Of a stretch of DNA of 64,000 nucleotides, positions 1 through 7,780 are shown piece by piece (the first letter of the stretch is position 1; the number at the start of each line of letters is the position of its first letter). The stretch is taken from contig NZ_LN881724.1 of the NCBI RefSeq assembly GCF_001457415.1, forward strand, positions 1,302,001 through 1,366,000. The letters are read 5' to 3'. The notes below the pieces were generated by a model that was given only the letters and a program-made list of their open reading frames with translations, was not told the origin of the DNA and searched no databases. The position numbers and the translations under genes were made by a program. The stretch is from Gorillibacterium timonense (lineage in GTDB: Bacteria > Bacillota > Bacilli > Paenibacillales > NBRC-103111).

Positions 1-881
1 GGCTTCGCCGAATACAAGGCATCTACGAACGCATCGACGCCGGATTGGTTCGTCAAAGGGATCAGCTTCTCGATGCCGTTGTTCCAGCTGTCAAAAGGCA
101 GATAGTCCGCGGAAGCCACCCGGCCTTTCACTTGCAGCAGATCGAACAGGTCAGCTCCGGACGAAATCACCCGGTCATTCAGATTCTCATACAGCTCCGC
201 ATAGACTTGACCGTCCAGCATCTGATAACCCATCAGCCGGAAGCCGGGATCATAGCCCTTGACGGTGTAGATGTCCGTCTCGCCGATCGTCGCTGCGAAC
301 TCGGTCGCGTAGTCCTCCTGCTTGCTCCATTCGTCGATGCCGCCTTTGGTTCGGCCAAGCTTCTCCCCGCGAAGCGTTTCTGCCAGCTCGGGGGCGATTT
401 TCGTACCCGCTTGGGTATAAATGTGCCCTTTGTAGACGAATAGGCCGATCATGTCCATCAAGACCCCGCTGTTTTCGGGAAGCTTGATCTTGGGCAGGGT
501 GACAGCTCCCGATACCGGAGCCGTTTGGGAGCTGTCTAGACTATTTGCAGGTGTGGATGCTCCCGGCCCTATGGTGCCTACAGCGGAGGGAGAAACAGCC
601 GCAACTGGCGGATTCCCTTCGGCACTCTTCTTCGAATCCCAGGCGGAGAAGCCGATGCCGACGGCTGCAACGAGCACAATGCCGGCAGCCGCTGCGGCGA
701 AGGGAGCACGGCTTTTGCCCTCAAGCGGTGCGCGGCCCTTAGGTGGGCTGACCCTAGTTTGTGAACGATCTCCCTGCAGCGTGCCGTCTGCCACATTCAT
801 CACGGAGCGTTCGATTCGAGCTTTCAAATCTACAGATGGTTGAATGCCGGTTATGGAGTGTTTCAAGTCTTCTTTTTTCAT
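1..881 (-). CDS. Anti-sigma factor-like membrane protein (partial, 3' end outside window)
   Basis: This reading frame starts at ATG 881 and stays open to the left edge, so the C-terminus is missing. It begins MKKEDLKHSITGIQPS, has a cytoplasmic N-terminal part of about 55 residues, one hydrophobic segment at about residues 57-79 (APFAAAAAGIVLVAAVGIGF) and then an extracytoplasmic Ser/Pro/Ala-rich linker and a folded domain. The start overlaps the stop of the upstream ECF sigma gene (ATGA), so the two are translationally coupled. A one-TM protein cotranscribed with an ECF sigma factor is the usual arrangement for an anti-sigma factor that holds the sigma factor at the membrane. No zinc-binding HxxxCxxC motif is visible, so it is not a classical ZAS protein. 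The role is inferred from context. Confidence 0.75.
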   Translation of the reverse strand, partial: MKKEDLKHSITGIQPSVDLKARIERSVMNVADGTLQGDRSQTRVSPPKGRAPLEGKSRAPFAAAAAGIVLVAAVGIGFSAWDSKKSAEGNPPVAAVSPSAVGTIGPGASTPANSLDSSQTAPVSGAVTLPKIKLPENSGVLMDMIGLFVYKGHIYTQAGTKIAPELAETLRGEKLGRTKGGIDEWSKQEDYATEFAATIGETDIYTVKGYDPGFRLMGYQMLDGQVYAELYENLNDRVISSGADLFDLLQVKGRVASADYLPFDSWNNGIEKLIPLTNQSGVDAFVDALYSAK

Positions 882-1366
882 AGGTCTTCCTCCTCCAGTT
901 CGAGCCGGAGCAGCTCTCTTCCGCGCTTAAGCCGCATTTTGACAGCGGAGACTCCGATCTTCAGCATATCGGCGATCTCCTTTACCGGATAATCCTCGTA
1001 GTAATGCAGATAGACGACCGTTTTATAACGAAACGGCAGCTGCATCACCTGCTCCAGCACCTGCCGGTCGGCAGCGCTGCCTTCGTAATGGTCAAGGTTC
1101 TCCCGTTTGTCTACGCGGCGGCTCCACAGGCTGCTCCGCAAGGTTTTACAGTGGTTCGTGATGACGCGAATCAACCAGGCCTTCTCGTGACCGGGATCGT
1201 GAAAGGCGGGAGCTTTGTACAGCAGCTTCAGGAACGTGTCCTGCACCGCTTCCTCCGCATCGGCCCGATTCCCCAGATAGACCATGGCGATCCTGAAGAG
1301 CATGGTGCCGTAAGCTTCATATTTCTCGGAAAAGCGCTCGTCCGGCCGGGACGTCTCAACATGCAT
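878..1366 (-). CDS. ECF-family RNA polymerase sigma factor
   Basis: This 162-residue protein has the two-domain layout of extracytoplasmic-function sigma factors. Sigma region 2 lies at about residues 15-85 (MLFRIAMVYLGNRADAEEAV, then DTFLKLL) and region 4 at about 105-155 (VVYLHYYEDYPVKEIADML). It would direct RNA polymerase to stress or cell-envelope promoters when released from its anti-sigma factor. The ATG at 1366 follows AAGGAGG with about 8 nt spacing. The stop overlaps the start of the downstream membrane protein by 4 nt, which marks that protein as its likely anti-sigma partner. The specific ECF group and the inducing signal cannot be read from the sequence. Confidence 0.9.
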   Translation of the reverse strand: MHVETSRPDERFSEKYEAYGTMLFRIAMVYLGNRADAEEAVQDTFLKLLYKAPAFHDPGHEKAWLIRVITNHCKTLRSSLWSRRVDKRENLDHYEGSAADRQVLEQVMQLPFRYKTVVYLHYYEDYPVKEIADMLKIGVSAVKMRLKRGRELLRLELEEEDL

Positions 1367-1695
1367 CGCGCGTTGCCCTCCTTTACAACCTGAACACGAA
1401 CGGGAGGCTCATTTGGTCACATTTTACCATAAGAAAAATTATCACATGAAAAAGGCCAACCGGAAACCGGCTGACCCGTCATGCAAACATACCTAGTGCG
1501 AAACACCAGTTAGAGGGACTCGTTTGAACTTCCCACAACTTAGCGTTATGTCTTGGCTGTTGGTGTTGATGGTGGAATGTGTGGATTGATTCGTTTGAAC
1601 TTCACTCAAAGCTCGTCCCCAGCCGATTCAGTCCTTAATCGGATTATAGAAGGAAGACAAGCTCCCTTTACTCTTATGAACCCGGGCTTCCTATC
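1367..1695. other. Intergenic region with terminator hairpin and short direct repeat
   Basis: This 329-nt stretch separates two minus-strand genes. It holds a minus-strand terminator near 1450-1476, a 13-nt direct repeat (TCGTTTGAACTTC at 1520-1532 and 1591-1603) and a small CCGATT/AATCGG hairpin at 1623-1642. The minus-strand promoter for the sigma gene should lie in 1380-1440; TGTGAC followed 17 nt later by CGTG is a possible but weak ECF-type promoter there. No coding sequence was recognised. Confidence 0.5.
1450..1476 (-). terminator. Rho-independent terminator
   Basis: On the minus strand CAGCCGG-TTT-CCGGTTG forms a 7-bp stem with one G-U pair and is followed by GCCTTTTT. It lies about 220 nt beyond the stop of the copper-amine-oxidase-N-type gene and would end that transcript before the sigma gene. 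Confidence 0.6.
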
Positions 1696-3546
1696 TCAAT
1701 CCACATCTGTAAGCTTATAGACGACTAACCCACGGTCGTTGGTTGACGCCCAGTAGACGCTACCGTCCCGGTATGTAACCGAATCGCCCATGTTGAGCCG
1801 CGCTCCGCGAATTTCCTTGGCGGGACTAATCACCGATCCGTCCGAGGAGACGATCATGTAAAAGGTCGTGAGATAGGTCAAGAGTTCGGGGTTCGCTTTG
1901 GTCGCCCCCATCTTCTCCCAGAGGATCAAGAAGCGGTCTCCGCCCAGAGCGGTCACTTTCGGATGCGCCGCATTTTCGAACGCCTTCTCTTTGTAATCAG
2001 TCAGCCAAACAACGCCCTTGTTCGAAGCCGTATAGTCCCATCCGTGAACGGACACATGGAACTCCTGAGTGTCTCCCTTGGATAGAACCGGCTCGCTGCC
2101 GTTCTCGAATTGCTTGGAGACGAGCTGCAGGAACAGGTTCCGCGATTCGTTGTGATGGCTGCCCGCCTTGCTGGCACTCATCGTCTTTTCCGAAGAGCCT
2201 ACGAGCACGTAACCGTTGCTCGCCGAAGCGATTCCTCCGAGCTCGGAGAAGGTCAACTGATAAGCGGCGGTTCCATTCTTGAAGGAAAAGGGAGTGACGC
2301 TGTCCAGCTTGTTCAGGAGCCGATTGACCTTGGTCAGGGTGAATCCCCGGTCGTACACATCGCCGCGTTCTGCAAAAATCAGGTTGTCTCCGTCGAACAG
2401 AATATCCTGATCGAACGAATGACTGGAATAGGGAATCGGCAGGGTGACCTCCTGCATCGTTGCTGCGTTCACATATAAGGCCGTAGAGGATTGATGGTTC
2501 AATCCATCTCCAGACTGGAACATCACGCGACCGAAAAAGGCGACGACCAGTCCGTTCTGGCAGCGAAGCTTGGCATTCGCGAAGTTGAACGGTTCTTTGG
2601 TTCCCTTGGCGCTTTGCTTGCCCGCCTCAAAAGCGGTCTCCCCAAGCTTGGTCCCCTCTGGTGAATATTTGCTGATCTTCACGCTCGGCAGGGCGGATTC
2701 GTTTTCCTCCATCCTTTTGCCACAGAGGACATAGACATTCCCCTGCTCATCCAGCGTGAAGGAGCCGAAGAGCGGCATTTCCATCGCCAGGCTGAAGGAG
2801 GACAGTTTCCGCAAAGTGGAGTCGTAGGTATCAAGATGAAGCCGAGGCAGCTTGTCGCTATCCACCCATGCGACATGAACGGCTCCCGCAGCATCCACAA
2901 CTGAAGCGACGGATGGCGTCAGGTTGCTGTAGGAGGAGAGAAAGTCTGATCCTCTGTCAATGGTGCTCAACAGGGAAGCGGGAGCTGCCATCCGAACGGT
3001 TTGGACATGCGCGATCGGATTGTACAGATAGACCGTGGAGTTCGCCGCATCCCATTCCAGCTCTACCCCAAGCAGCCCCGCCATCGCCCGCATTGGCAAA
3101 TAAGTCGTACCGTTCGTGAGAATGGCAGGTAGCGAGGAAGCGGCCAGCTTGCCATCAATTTGGACCGACAGAGGGAGGAAGGAGACCGACAATTTCTTGG
3201 TTTCCCGATAATAGTAATCATACCAATCGTCTGACTCCGATAACGTCTTGTTCCCCGAGAGCGACAAGGTGGAGGTTTTGGCATCCCATGCAACGTTCTT
3301 GCCAAATGCTTCCGCTATCGAACGGACAGGCAGATAGGTGGTTCCTTGGTAGACAAAAGGAAGGCGGGCTGAATCGCTCAGCTTCAAAGCCTTCCCGTCA
3401 ATCTGGATCGCAATGCCACCCTGCGTAACCGTAATTTCGGTGTTTGTGTAGGCGGCGGCACCGTACGAATAGGGTGCGGGAACGAGGAGCGTGATGGCGA
3501 GCAGCGCAAGCAGCAGGGGTTTCTTCTTGCTTTTATTCCTCGGCAC
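1696..3546 (-). CDS. Secreted protein with two copper-amine-oxidase N-terminal (stalk) repeats
   Basis: This 616-residue protein starts with GTG at 3546 and has a signal peptide (lysine-rich start, hydrophobic LLLALLAITLLVPAP, then SYGAAA). Two copper amine oxidase N1-type repeats follow, recognisable by YLPVRSIAEAFGKNVAWDA at about residues 72-90 and YLPMRAMAGLLGVELEWDA at about 150-170. These stalk-like domains are common in surface proteins of Paenibacillus and related Firmicutes. The remaining roughly 400 residues have short alternating strand-like stretches, possibly a propeller, with no catalytic motif I recognise. The GTG overlaps the end of the upstream DinB-like gene by 14 nt, so the two are probably cotranscribed. 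A wall-associated role is inferred; no enzymatic function is proposed. Confidence 0.8.
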   Translation of the reverse strand: MPRNKSKKKPLLLALLAITLLVPAPYSYGAAAYTNTEITVTQGGIAIQIDGKALKLSDSARLPFVYQGTTYLPVRSIAEAFGKNVAWDAKTSTLSLSGNKTLSESDDWYDYYYRETKKLSVSFLPLSVQIDGKLAASSLPAILTNGTTYLPMRAMAGLLGVELEWDAANSTVYLYNPIAHVQTVRMAAPASLLSTIDRGSDFLSSYSNLTPSVASVVDAAGAVHVAWVDSDKLPRLHLDTYDSTLRKLSSFSLAMEMPLFGSFTLDEQGNVYVLCGKRMEENESALPSVKISKYSPEGTKLGETAFEAGKQSAKGTKEPFNFANAKLRCQNGLVVAFFGRVMFQSGDGLNHQSSTALYVNAATMQEVTLPIPYSSHSFDQDILFDGDNLIFAERGDVYDRGFTLTKVNRLLNKLDSVTPFSFKNGTAAYQLTFSELGGIASASNGYVLVGSSEKTMSASKAGSHHNESRNLFLQLVSKQFENGSEPVLSKGDTQEFHVSVHGWDYTASNKGVVWLTDYKEKAFENAAHPKVTALGGDRFLILWEKMGATKANPELLTYLTTFYMIVSSDGSVISPAKEIRGARLNMGDSVTYRDGSVYWASTNDRGLVVYKLTDVD

Positions 3547-4018
3547 GGTTCAGACTCGCCTCTATTTGGCTCATGTGGTGGTGGTCATGCGAAGCAAAAT
3601 CCACGATGTATTCTTCGATATCAAAGCGGTGTCCAGCTTCGTCCAAGTACCCTTGCTCCGGCAGGAACAGCTCGTCCGGCAGGCGGTCGAGAAGGGTGAG
3701 AATACCCTCGCGGGCAGCGATCGCTTCCTCCAGCAGCTTTCGCGGCTCGGTTGTCGTGCCGTATGCAGCGGCTTTCTGGTTGAAATCGTTAAAGTCGGTG
3801 TTTTCCAGCGTGATGAGACCTTGCTCTACCGCCGGACGAACTGCCCGTTCCAGGAAATATTCGTCCCATTTTAAGAGATGAGCCACCGCTTCGGCAGCGG
3901 ACCATTTGCCGGGTTCCAGGGGTTTTCTCCACTTGTCCTCGCTAACCTGCTTCCATTCTTCAGCTCGTCGGGGCCATACGTTCATCGTTTCAATCAATTC
4001 TTGTTTGGATTTATTCAT
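3533..4018 (-). CDS. DinB-like four-helix-bundle protein
   Basis: The 161-residue product fits the DinB/YfiT-like superfamily, whose members are helical bundles that often bind a divalent metal through three histidines. Candidate ligands are the His in AVAHLLKWDEYF and the cluster DHHHMSQIEASL near the C-terminus. The N-terminal half contains the typical WSAAEAVAHLLKWDEYFLE helix. Some relatives are thiol-dependent transferases, but most are uncharacterised, so no substrate is assigned. The ATG at 4018 follows GGGAGG at a rather long spacing of about 13 nt. The end overlaps the next gene by 14 nt. Confidence 0.75.
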   Translation of the reverse strand: MNKSKQELIETMNVWPRRAEEWKQVSEDKWRKPLEPGKWSAAEAVAHLLKWDEYFLERAVRPAVEQGLITLENTDFNDFNQKAAAYGTTTEPRKLLEEAIAAREGILTLLDRLPDELFLPEQGYLDEAGHRFDIEEYIVDFASHDHHHMSQIEASLNRAEE

Positions 4019-4417
4019 TGATTATGCTGATCCTCCCATAGTTGATGTCGATTTGCTTCTTGGAACTATTCGCGCCGTCAACCAGAAATTCCTTGTTGTG
4101 AGGGGATGGAAATCGATCTGCCGGTTGCGGTAAGATAAGAGAACTGACTTTTTCACGAAAATTGAAAAAATGCGAGAGTGGAAGAGAAAGGGACAAACAG
4201 GAGCCGCTTCTGACGGTTTTTGCCGGAAAAATGATTCCTTGCCCACTCGTAACACAAAATGTTGTGAGGTATAATGGATTTTGTCACTACATCTGGAGGG
4301 GACCAACCGTTCGCTAGTTAGGATATCCTGTTTCGGAGCAAGTGGCGTTTTTTTGTGGAAGAAAAAGGCTGCCTCTGTCCATGGACAAGCAGCGCATGTA
4401 TAGGAGGAGATTGTCGA
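4019..4417. other. Divergent intergenic region and long nrdJ leader
   Basis: This 399-nt stretch lies between the minus-strand DinB-like gene and nrdJ. It carries a candidate NrdR box overlapping a TATAAT -10 element (4252-4275), then an untranslated leader of about 140 nt. The leader ends in a hairpin at 4368-4393 (GCTGC/GCAGC outer stem, GTCC/GGAC inner stem) just before the ribosome binding site at 4402. No cobalamin riboswitch core was recognised. The long minus-strand frame covering this region is treated as spurious. Confidence 0.5.
4252..4275 (+). promoter_or_regulatory. Candidate NrdR box and -10 element of nrdJ
   Basis: ACACAAAATGTTGTGA (4252-4267) is palindromic at its core (CACAA/TTGTG) and matches the published NrdR-box pattern at about 13 of 16 positions. 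It is followed after 2 nt by TATAAT (4270-4275), so a bound repressor would cover the promoter. NrdR repressing ribonucleotide reductase genes is established knowledge. A second box at the usual spacing was not found, which lowers confidence. Confidence 0.5.
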
Positions 4418-7090
4418 ATGAGCACGCTCACGCCAAATCGTTTGGAAGGACTCAGCGAGAAGATTTTTCTGGACCGTTACGCCCGCAAGGATGCGGACAC
4501 GAATCATACGAAGCCCGGAGATGTCGTCCTGGTACTCACCAAGGATGATCCGAAATTTCCGGCAAAAGAAGTAGGCGAAGTCATCGAACGGACAGGCCGC
4601 GAGGTGAAAGTGCGCCTGCGGAATGGAGATGTCGTTCATTCGGATATCGATAAATTGACGCTCACCCTGGAGAAATCCCCCGAGGAGCTGTGGGATCGAC
4701 TTGCTGCCGCGATGGCTTCCGTTGAAACCCCTGAGAAGCGAAAGGAATGGACCGAGAAGTTTCGCTACATCCTCGATGACTGGAAGCTTGTACCCGGTGG
4801 TCGGATCGCTGCGGGCGCAGGCGCCAGCGACGAGCTTACCCTGTTCAACTGCTACGTCATTCCGTCTCCCGCCGACAGCCGCGGTGGCATCATGGCAACC
4901 TTGAGTGAAATGACGGAGATTATGTCTCGCGGCGGCGGCGTGGGCATCAACCTGTCCTCGCTTCGTCCTCGTCGGGCAATCGTCAAGGGTGTGAACGGTT
5001 CATCCTCCGGCGCGGTATCCTGGGGCGGCCTGTTCAGCTATACGACCGGACTCATTGAGCAGGGCGGCAGCCGTCGAGGCGCGCTCATGCTGATGCTGAA
5101 CGACTGGCATCCGGATCTGCTCGATTTCATCACGGTCAAGCAGACGATGGGTCAGGTGACGAACGCCAATCTGTCCGTATGCGTGAGCAACGGATTCATG
5201 AAAGCCGTGAAAGAGGACCTGGATTGGGATCTCGTCTTCCCGGACACTTCGGTCGAGGATTACAACGCGACCTGGGACGGCGACCTGGACAAGTGGCGCA
5301 AAGCCGGCAAGCCGGTCAAAGTCTACCGCACGGTCAAAGCGCGTGAGGTATGGCACACGATCATCGAATCGGCTTGGAAATCCGCCGAGCCCGGCGTCGT
5401 GTTCATGGAATACTACAACCAGATGTCGAACAGCTGGTACTTCAATCCGATCATCTGCACCAATCCATGCGGCGAGCAGGGGCTTCCGGCTTGGGGCGTC
5501 TGCAACCTGTCGGCGGTGAACCTGTCGAAGTTCTATGACGCCGATACGAAGGATGTCGCTTGGGACGAGCTCGGCAAGGTTGTTCGCTGGTCCACCCGAT
5601 TCCTGGATAACGTCATTGACACAACTCCGTATCACTTTGAGGAAAACCGCATCAACCAGCAGGGCGAACGCCGCGTCGGTCTCGGCACGATGGGACTCGC
5701 CGAGCTGATGATCAAGCTGGAGATCCGCTATGGCAGCCCGGAATCCCTGGAATTCCTCGACAAGCTGTACGGCTTCATGGCGAAGGAAGCCTATCTGTCC
5801 TCTTCTGAAATCGCAGGGGAGAAGGGCTCGTTCAAGCATTTCGATACGGAGCTCTATCTGCAAAGCGGCTTCATGAAGAACCTGATCGAAGTTTACCCGG
5901 AAGTGGCGGAAGCGATCCGCGAGCAAGGCATGCGGAACGTGACGGTCATCACCCAGGCTCCAACCGGAAGCACGGGCACGATGGTCGGCACCTCGACCGG
6001 AATCGAACCGTATTTCGCCTTCGAATACTATCGTCAGAGCCGCCTCGGCTTCGACAAGCAATACGTTCCGATCGCTCAGGAATGGCTAGAGAAGCATCCC
6101 GGCAAAGAGCTACCAGAGCATTTCGTAACGGCCATGACGCTGTCCGCTGAGGATCACATCCGCGCTCAAGCGGCGATCCAGCGCTGGGTAGACAGCTCGA
6201 TATCGAAGACGGCGAACGCTCCGAACGACTTCACAGTCGAAGACACGAAGAAGCTGTACGAGCTGGCCTTCGATCTCGGCTGCAAAGGCGTCACGATCTA
6301 CCGCGACGGCAGCCGCAATGAGCAGGTCTTGTCCACCGAGAAGAAGGAGGACAAGAAGGAAGAAGCTGCGAAACCCGAAGCAGTGGAAGAGGCACATCCT
6401 GCTGCGCCTGTGAATGAAGCTGCTGCAGCCATCACCGATACCGCGATCACGGCGCTTGCTGCGTCTTCAAATTCAAACGGCGGGACCAAGGTCATCGACA
6501 AGGAATACAAGCGCCGCCCGCAAATTCTGAAGGGTGCGACGTATAAGATCAACACACCGTTCGGCATGGCTTACATCACGATCAACGACCTGAACGGTGC
6601 GCCGAGCGAAATCTTCCTGAACGTCGGCAAGGCCGGCTCTGACGTCTTCGCCATGGCGGAAGCGCTCGGCCGCGTGTGCTCGCTGTTCCTACGCTACGGC
6701 GACCATGGCAACAAAGTGAGCCTTTTGATCAAGCACCTGAAGGGCATCGGCGGCTCCGGCGCGATCGGCTTCGGCGCGAACCGCGTGGAGTCCATCGCCG
6801 ACGCGGTCGCGAAGGCGCTGGAAATCCACATCAGCGATTCCGATTTGGCGGCTCCTGCTGCAGTGCATTTGTCGCACGGCTACGCCGTCAGCGCTGCACC
6901 TGCTGAGCCAGCTCCTGCAGCTGAACCCGCGGATTCGGCATCGGAGGAGGATGCGCATGCCGGACATGCACACGCAGGCACCTACGACGATGGCAACAAG
7001 GATATCTGCCCCGCCTGCGGTTCGATCTCGCTGATCAACACCGAGGGCTGCAAATCCTGCGTCAACTGCGGTTATAGCAAGTGCGGTTGA
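4418..7090 (+). CDS. nrdJ: Adenosylcobalamin-dependent (class II) ribonucleotide reductase
   Basis: This 890-residue enzyme reduces ribonucleotides to deoxyribonucleotides using a B12-generated thiyl radical. The three expected cysteines are visible: C145 in LFNCYVIPS and C362 in VCNLSAVNLS as the redox pair, and C351 in NPCGEQ as the radical cysteine. The 11-residue gap between C351 and C362 is typical of class II enzymes. After a low-complexity Glu/Ala/Pro linker at about residues 640-680 come a TSCPD-type domain (about 700-810) and a C-terminal zinc-ribbon-like tail (CPACG ... CKSCVNCGYSKCG), which probably re-reduces the active site. A frame 21 codons longer exists, but AGGAGGAG at 4402 supports ATG 4418. 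The gene is monocistronic and ends in a strong terminator. Confidence 0.96.
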   Translation: MSTLTPNRLEGLSEKIFLDRYARKDADTNHTKPGDVVLVLTKDDPKFPAKEVGEVIERTGREVKVRLRNGDVVHSDIDKLTLTLEKSPEELWDRLAAAMASVETPEKRKEWTEKFRYILDDWKLVPGGRIAAGAGASDELTLFNCYVIPSPADSRGGIMATLSEMTEIMSRGGGVGINLSSLRPRRAIVKGVNGSSSGAVSWGGLFSYTTGLIEQGGSRRGALMLMLNDWHPDLLDFITVKQTMGQVTNANLSVCVSNGFMKAVKEDLDWDLVFPDTSVEDYNATWDGDLDKWRKAGKPVKVYRTVKAREVWHTIIESAWKSAEPGVVFMEYYNQMSNSWYFNPIICTNPCGEQGLPAWGVCNLSAVNLSKFYDADTKDVAWDELGKVVRWSTRFLDNVIDTTPYHFEENRINQQGERRVGLGTMGLAELMIKLEIRYGSPESLEFLDKLYGFMAKEAYLSSSEIAGEKGSFKHFDTELYLQSGFMKNLIEVYPEVAEAIREQGMRNVTVITQAPTGSTGTMVGTSTGIEPYFAFEYYRQSRLGFDKQYVPIAQEWLEKHPGKELPEHFVTAMTLSAEDHIRAQAAIQRWVDSSISKTANAPNDFTVEDTKKLYELAFDLGCKGVTIYRDGSRNEQVLSTEKKEDKKEEAAKPEAVEEAHPAAPVNEAAAAITDTAITALAASSNSNGGTKVIDKEYKRRPQILKGATYKINTPFGMAYITINDLNGAPSEIFLNVGKAGSDVFAMAEALGRVCSLFLRYGDHGNKVSLLIKHLKGIGGSGAIGFGANRVESIADAVAKALEIHISDSDLAAPAAVHLSHGYAVSAAPAEPAPAAEPADSASEEDAHAGHAHAGTYDDGNKDICPACGSISLINTEGCKSCVNCGYSKCG

Positions 7091-7254
7091 GGCAGCATTG
7101 TTGAATGCAGACGGAATGTGTTCATGGATATAAGGTGAGAATTGTTGCGCACAATGTGTGAAAAATTCGTCATCAATAATGAGAAAAACGATCGCATGCA
7201 AGAATATGTATAAATATTTACAAATGCATTTCGGCGCATAAATAATGCAAACAA

Positions 7255-7297
7255 AAAACAGCTTGAAGCGGCAACCATTGCCGCTTCAAGCTGTTTT
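7255..7297 (+). terminator. Bidirectional rho-independent terminator after nrdJ
   Basis: AAAACAGCTTGAAGCGGCAA pairs perfectly over 20 bp with 7278-7297 around a 3-nt loop, with A-run and T-run ends, so it can work on both strands. It lies 165 nt past the nrdJ stop. Confidence 0.9.
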
Positions 7298-7360
7298 TAA
7301 TAGATGAAAAAGAGTAACGAATAGAATGCCGTCAGGTGGCAATTGATCTGGTGGCGGGTA

Positions 7361-7746
7361 TCACTCAACTCTGCTTGTGTATTTGAAATTCGGGATATTC
7401 AATTCTGCAAACTCGATTAGAGCCTCGGCAAAAGGCTCTCTACCCATCAAATAGAAGCTTTGAATGATGTGCGTCATATTCGGGTCAAAGGTTCGGAGTT
7501 CAGTTATACATTCGATAAAAGCATAAGCGAGCGAGTGGTCCAGTCTGAATCACTTAAAATTCGGGACTTCAAAAAAGTTCGGTCCGCTTCGGAAATCTCC
7601 CCAGAATGATCGGTAATCTCCTTTAAAACCTCCAGCAAGGTAATAAAAACTTTCTTTTCAGAGTCAGACAGCCCCTTGTGATTTCGTGCTATATGCTCCA
7701 GTTGTGCGAGCTCAGCAATTTTGTTGTCATAAAAGAGTTGATACAT
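7361..7746 (-). pseudogene. Small unidentified protein gene, interrupted by a frameshift
   Basis: The frame begins at ATG 7746 after TCTGGAGGGG and encodes MYQLFYDNKIAELAQLEH and onward for 80 residues, then stops at 7504. Just before that stop, a second frame continues as coding-like sequence (LAYAFIECITELRTFDP ... FAELNIPNFKYTSRVE) to a TGA at 7361. Joining the two gives about 128 helical, charged residues. The start-to-final-stop distance is 386 nt, one base short of a whole number of codons. The join falls beside a CTCGCTCG microrepeat, where loss of one 4-nt unit would give the shift. No family recognised. The gene is divergent from, and only 34 nt from, a transporter gene that is also frameshifted. 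Confidence 0.55.
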
Positions 7747-7780
7747 TTGCCCCTCCAGAAGCGATAAAAGGAGAATGACC

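Noticed and set aside
1520-1603. 13-nt direct repeat TCGTTTGAACTTC as a mobile-element footprint
   Set aside because: The repeats are 71 bp apart with no inverted ends or coding sequence between them; chance or a minor regulatory role is more likely.
4355-4417. 21-codon N-terminal extension of nrdJ
   Set aside because: The strong AGGAGGAG at 4402 points to ATG 4418, and the extension encodes the leader hairpin.
4022-4639. 205-codon minus-strand frame across the nrdJ promoter
   Set aside because: It would overlap the nrdJ promoter and start and has no credible composition or RBS.
5000-6061. 353-codon open frame on the minus strand
   Set aside because: It is antisense to nrdJ, whose catalytic motifs are all in the plus frame. 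Long shadow frames are expected in G/C-biased codons.
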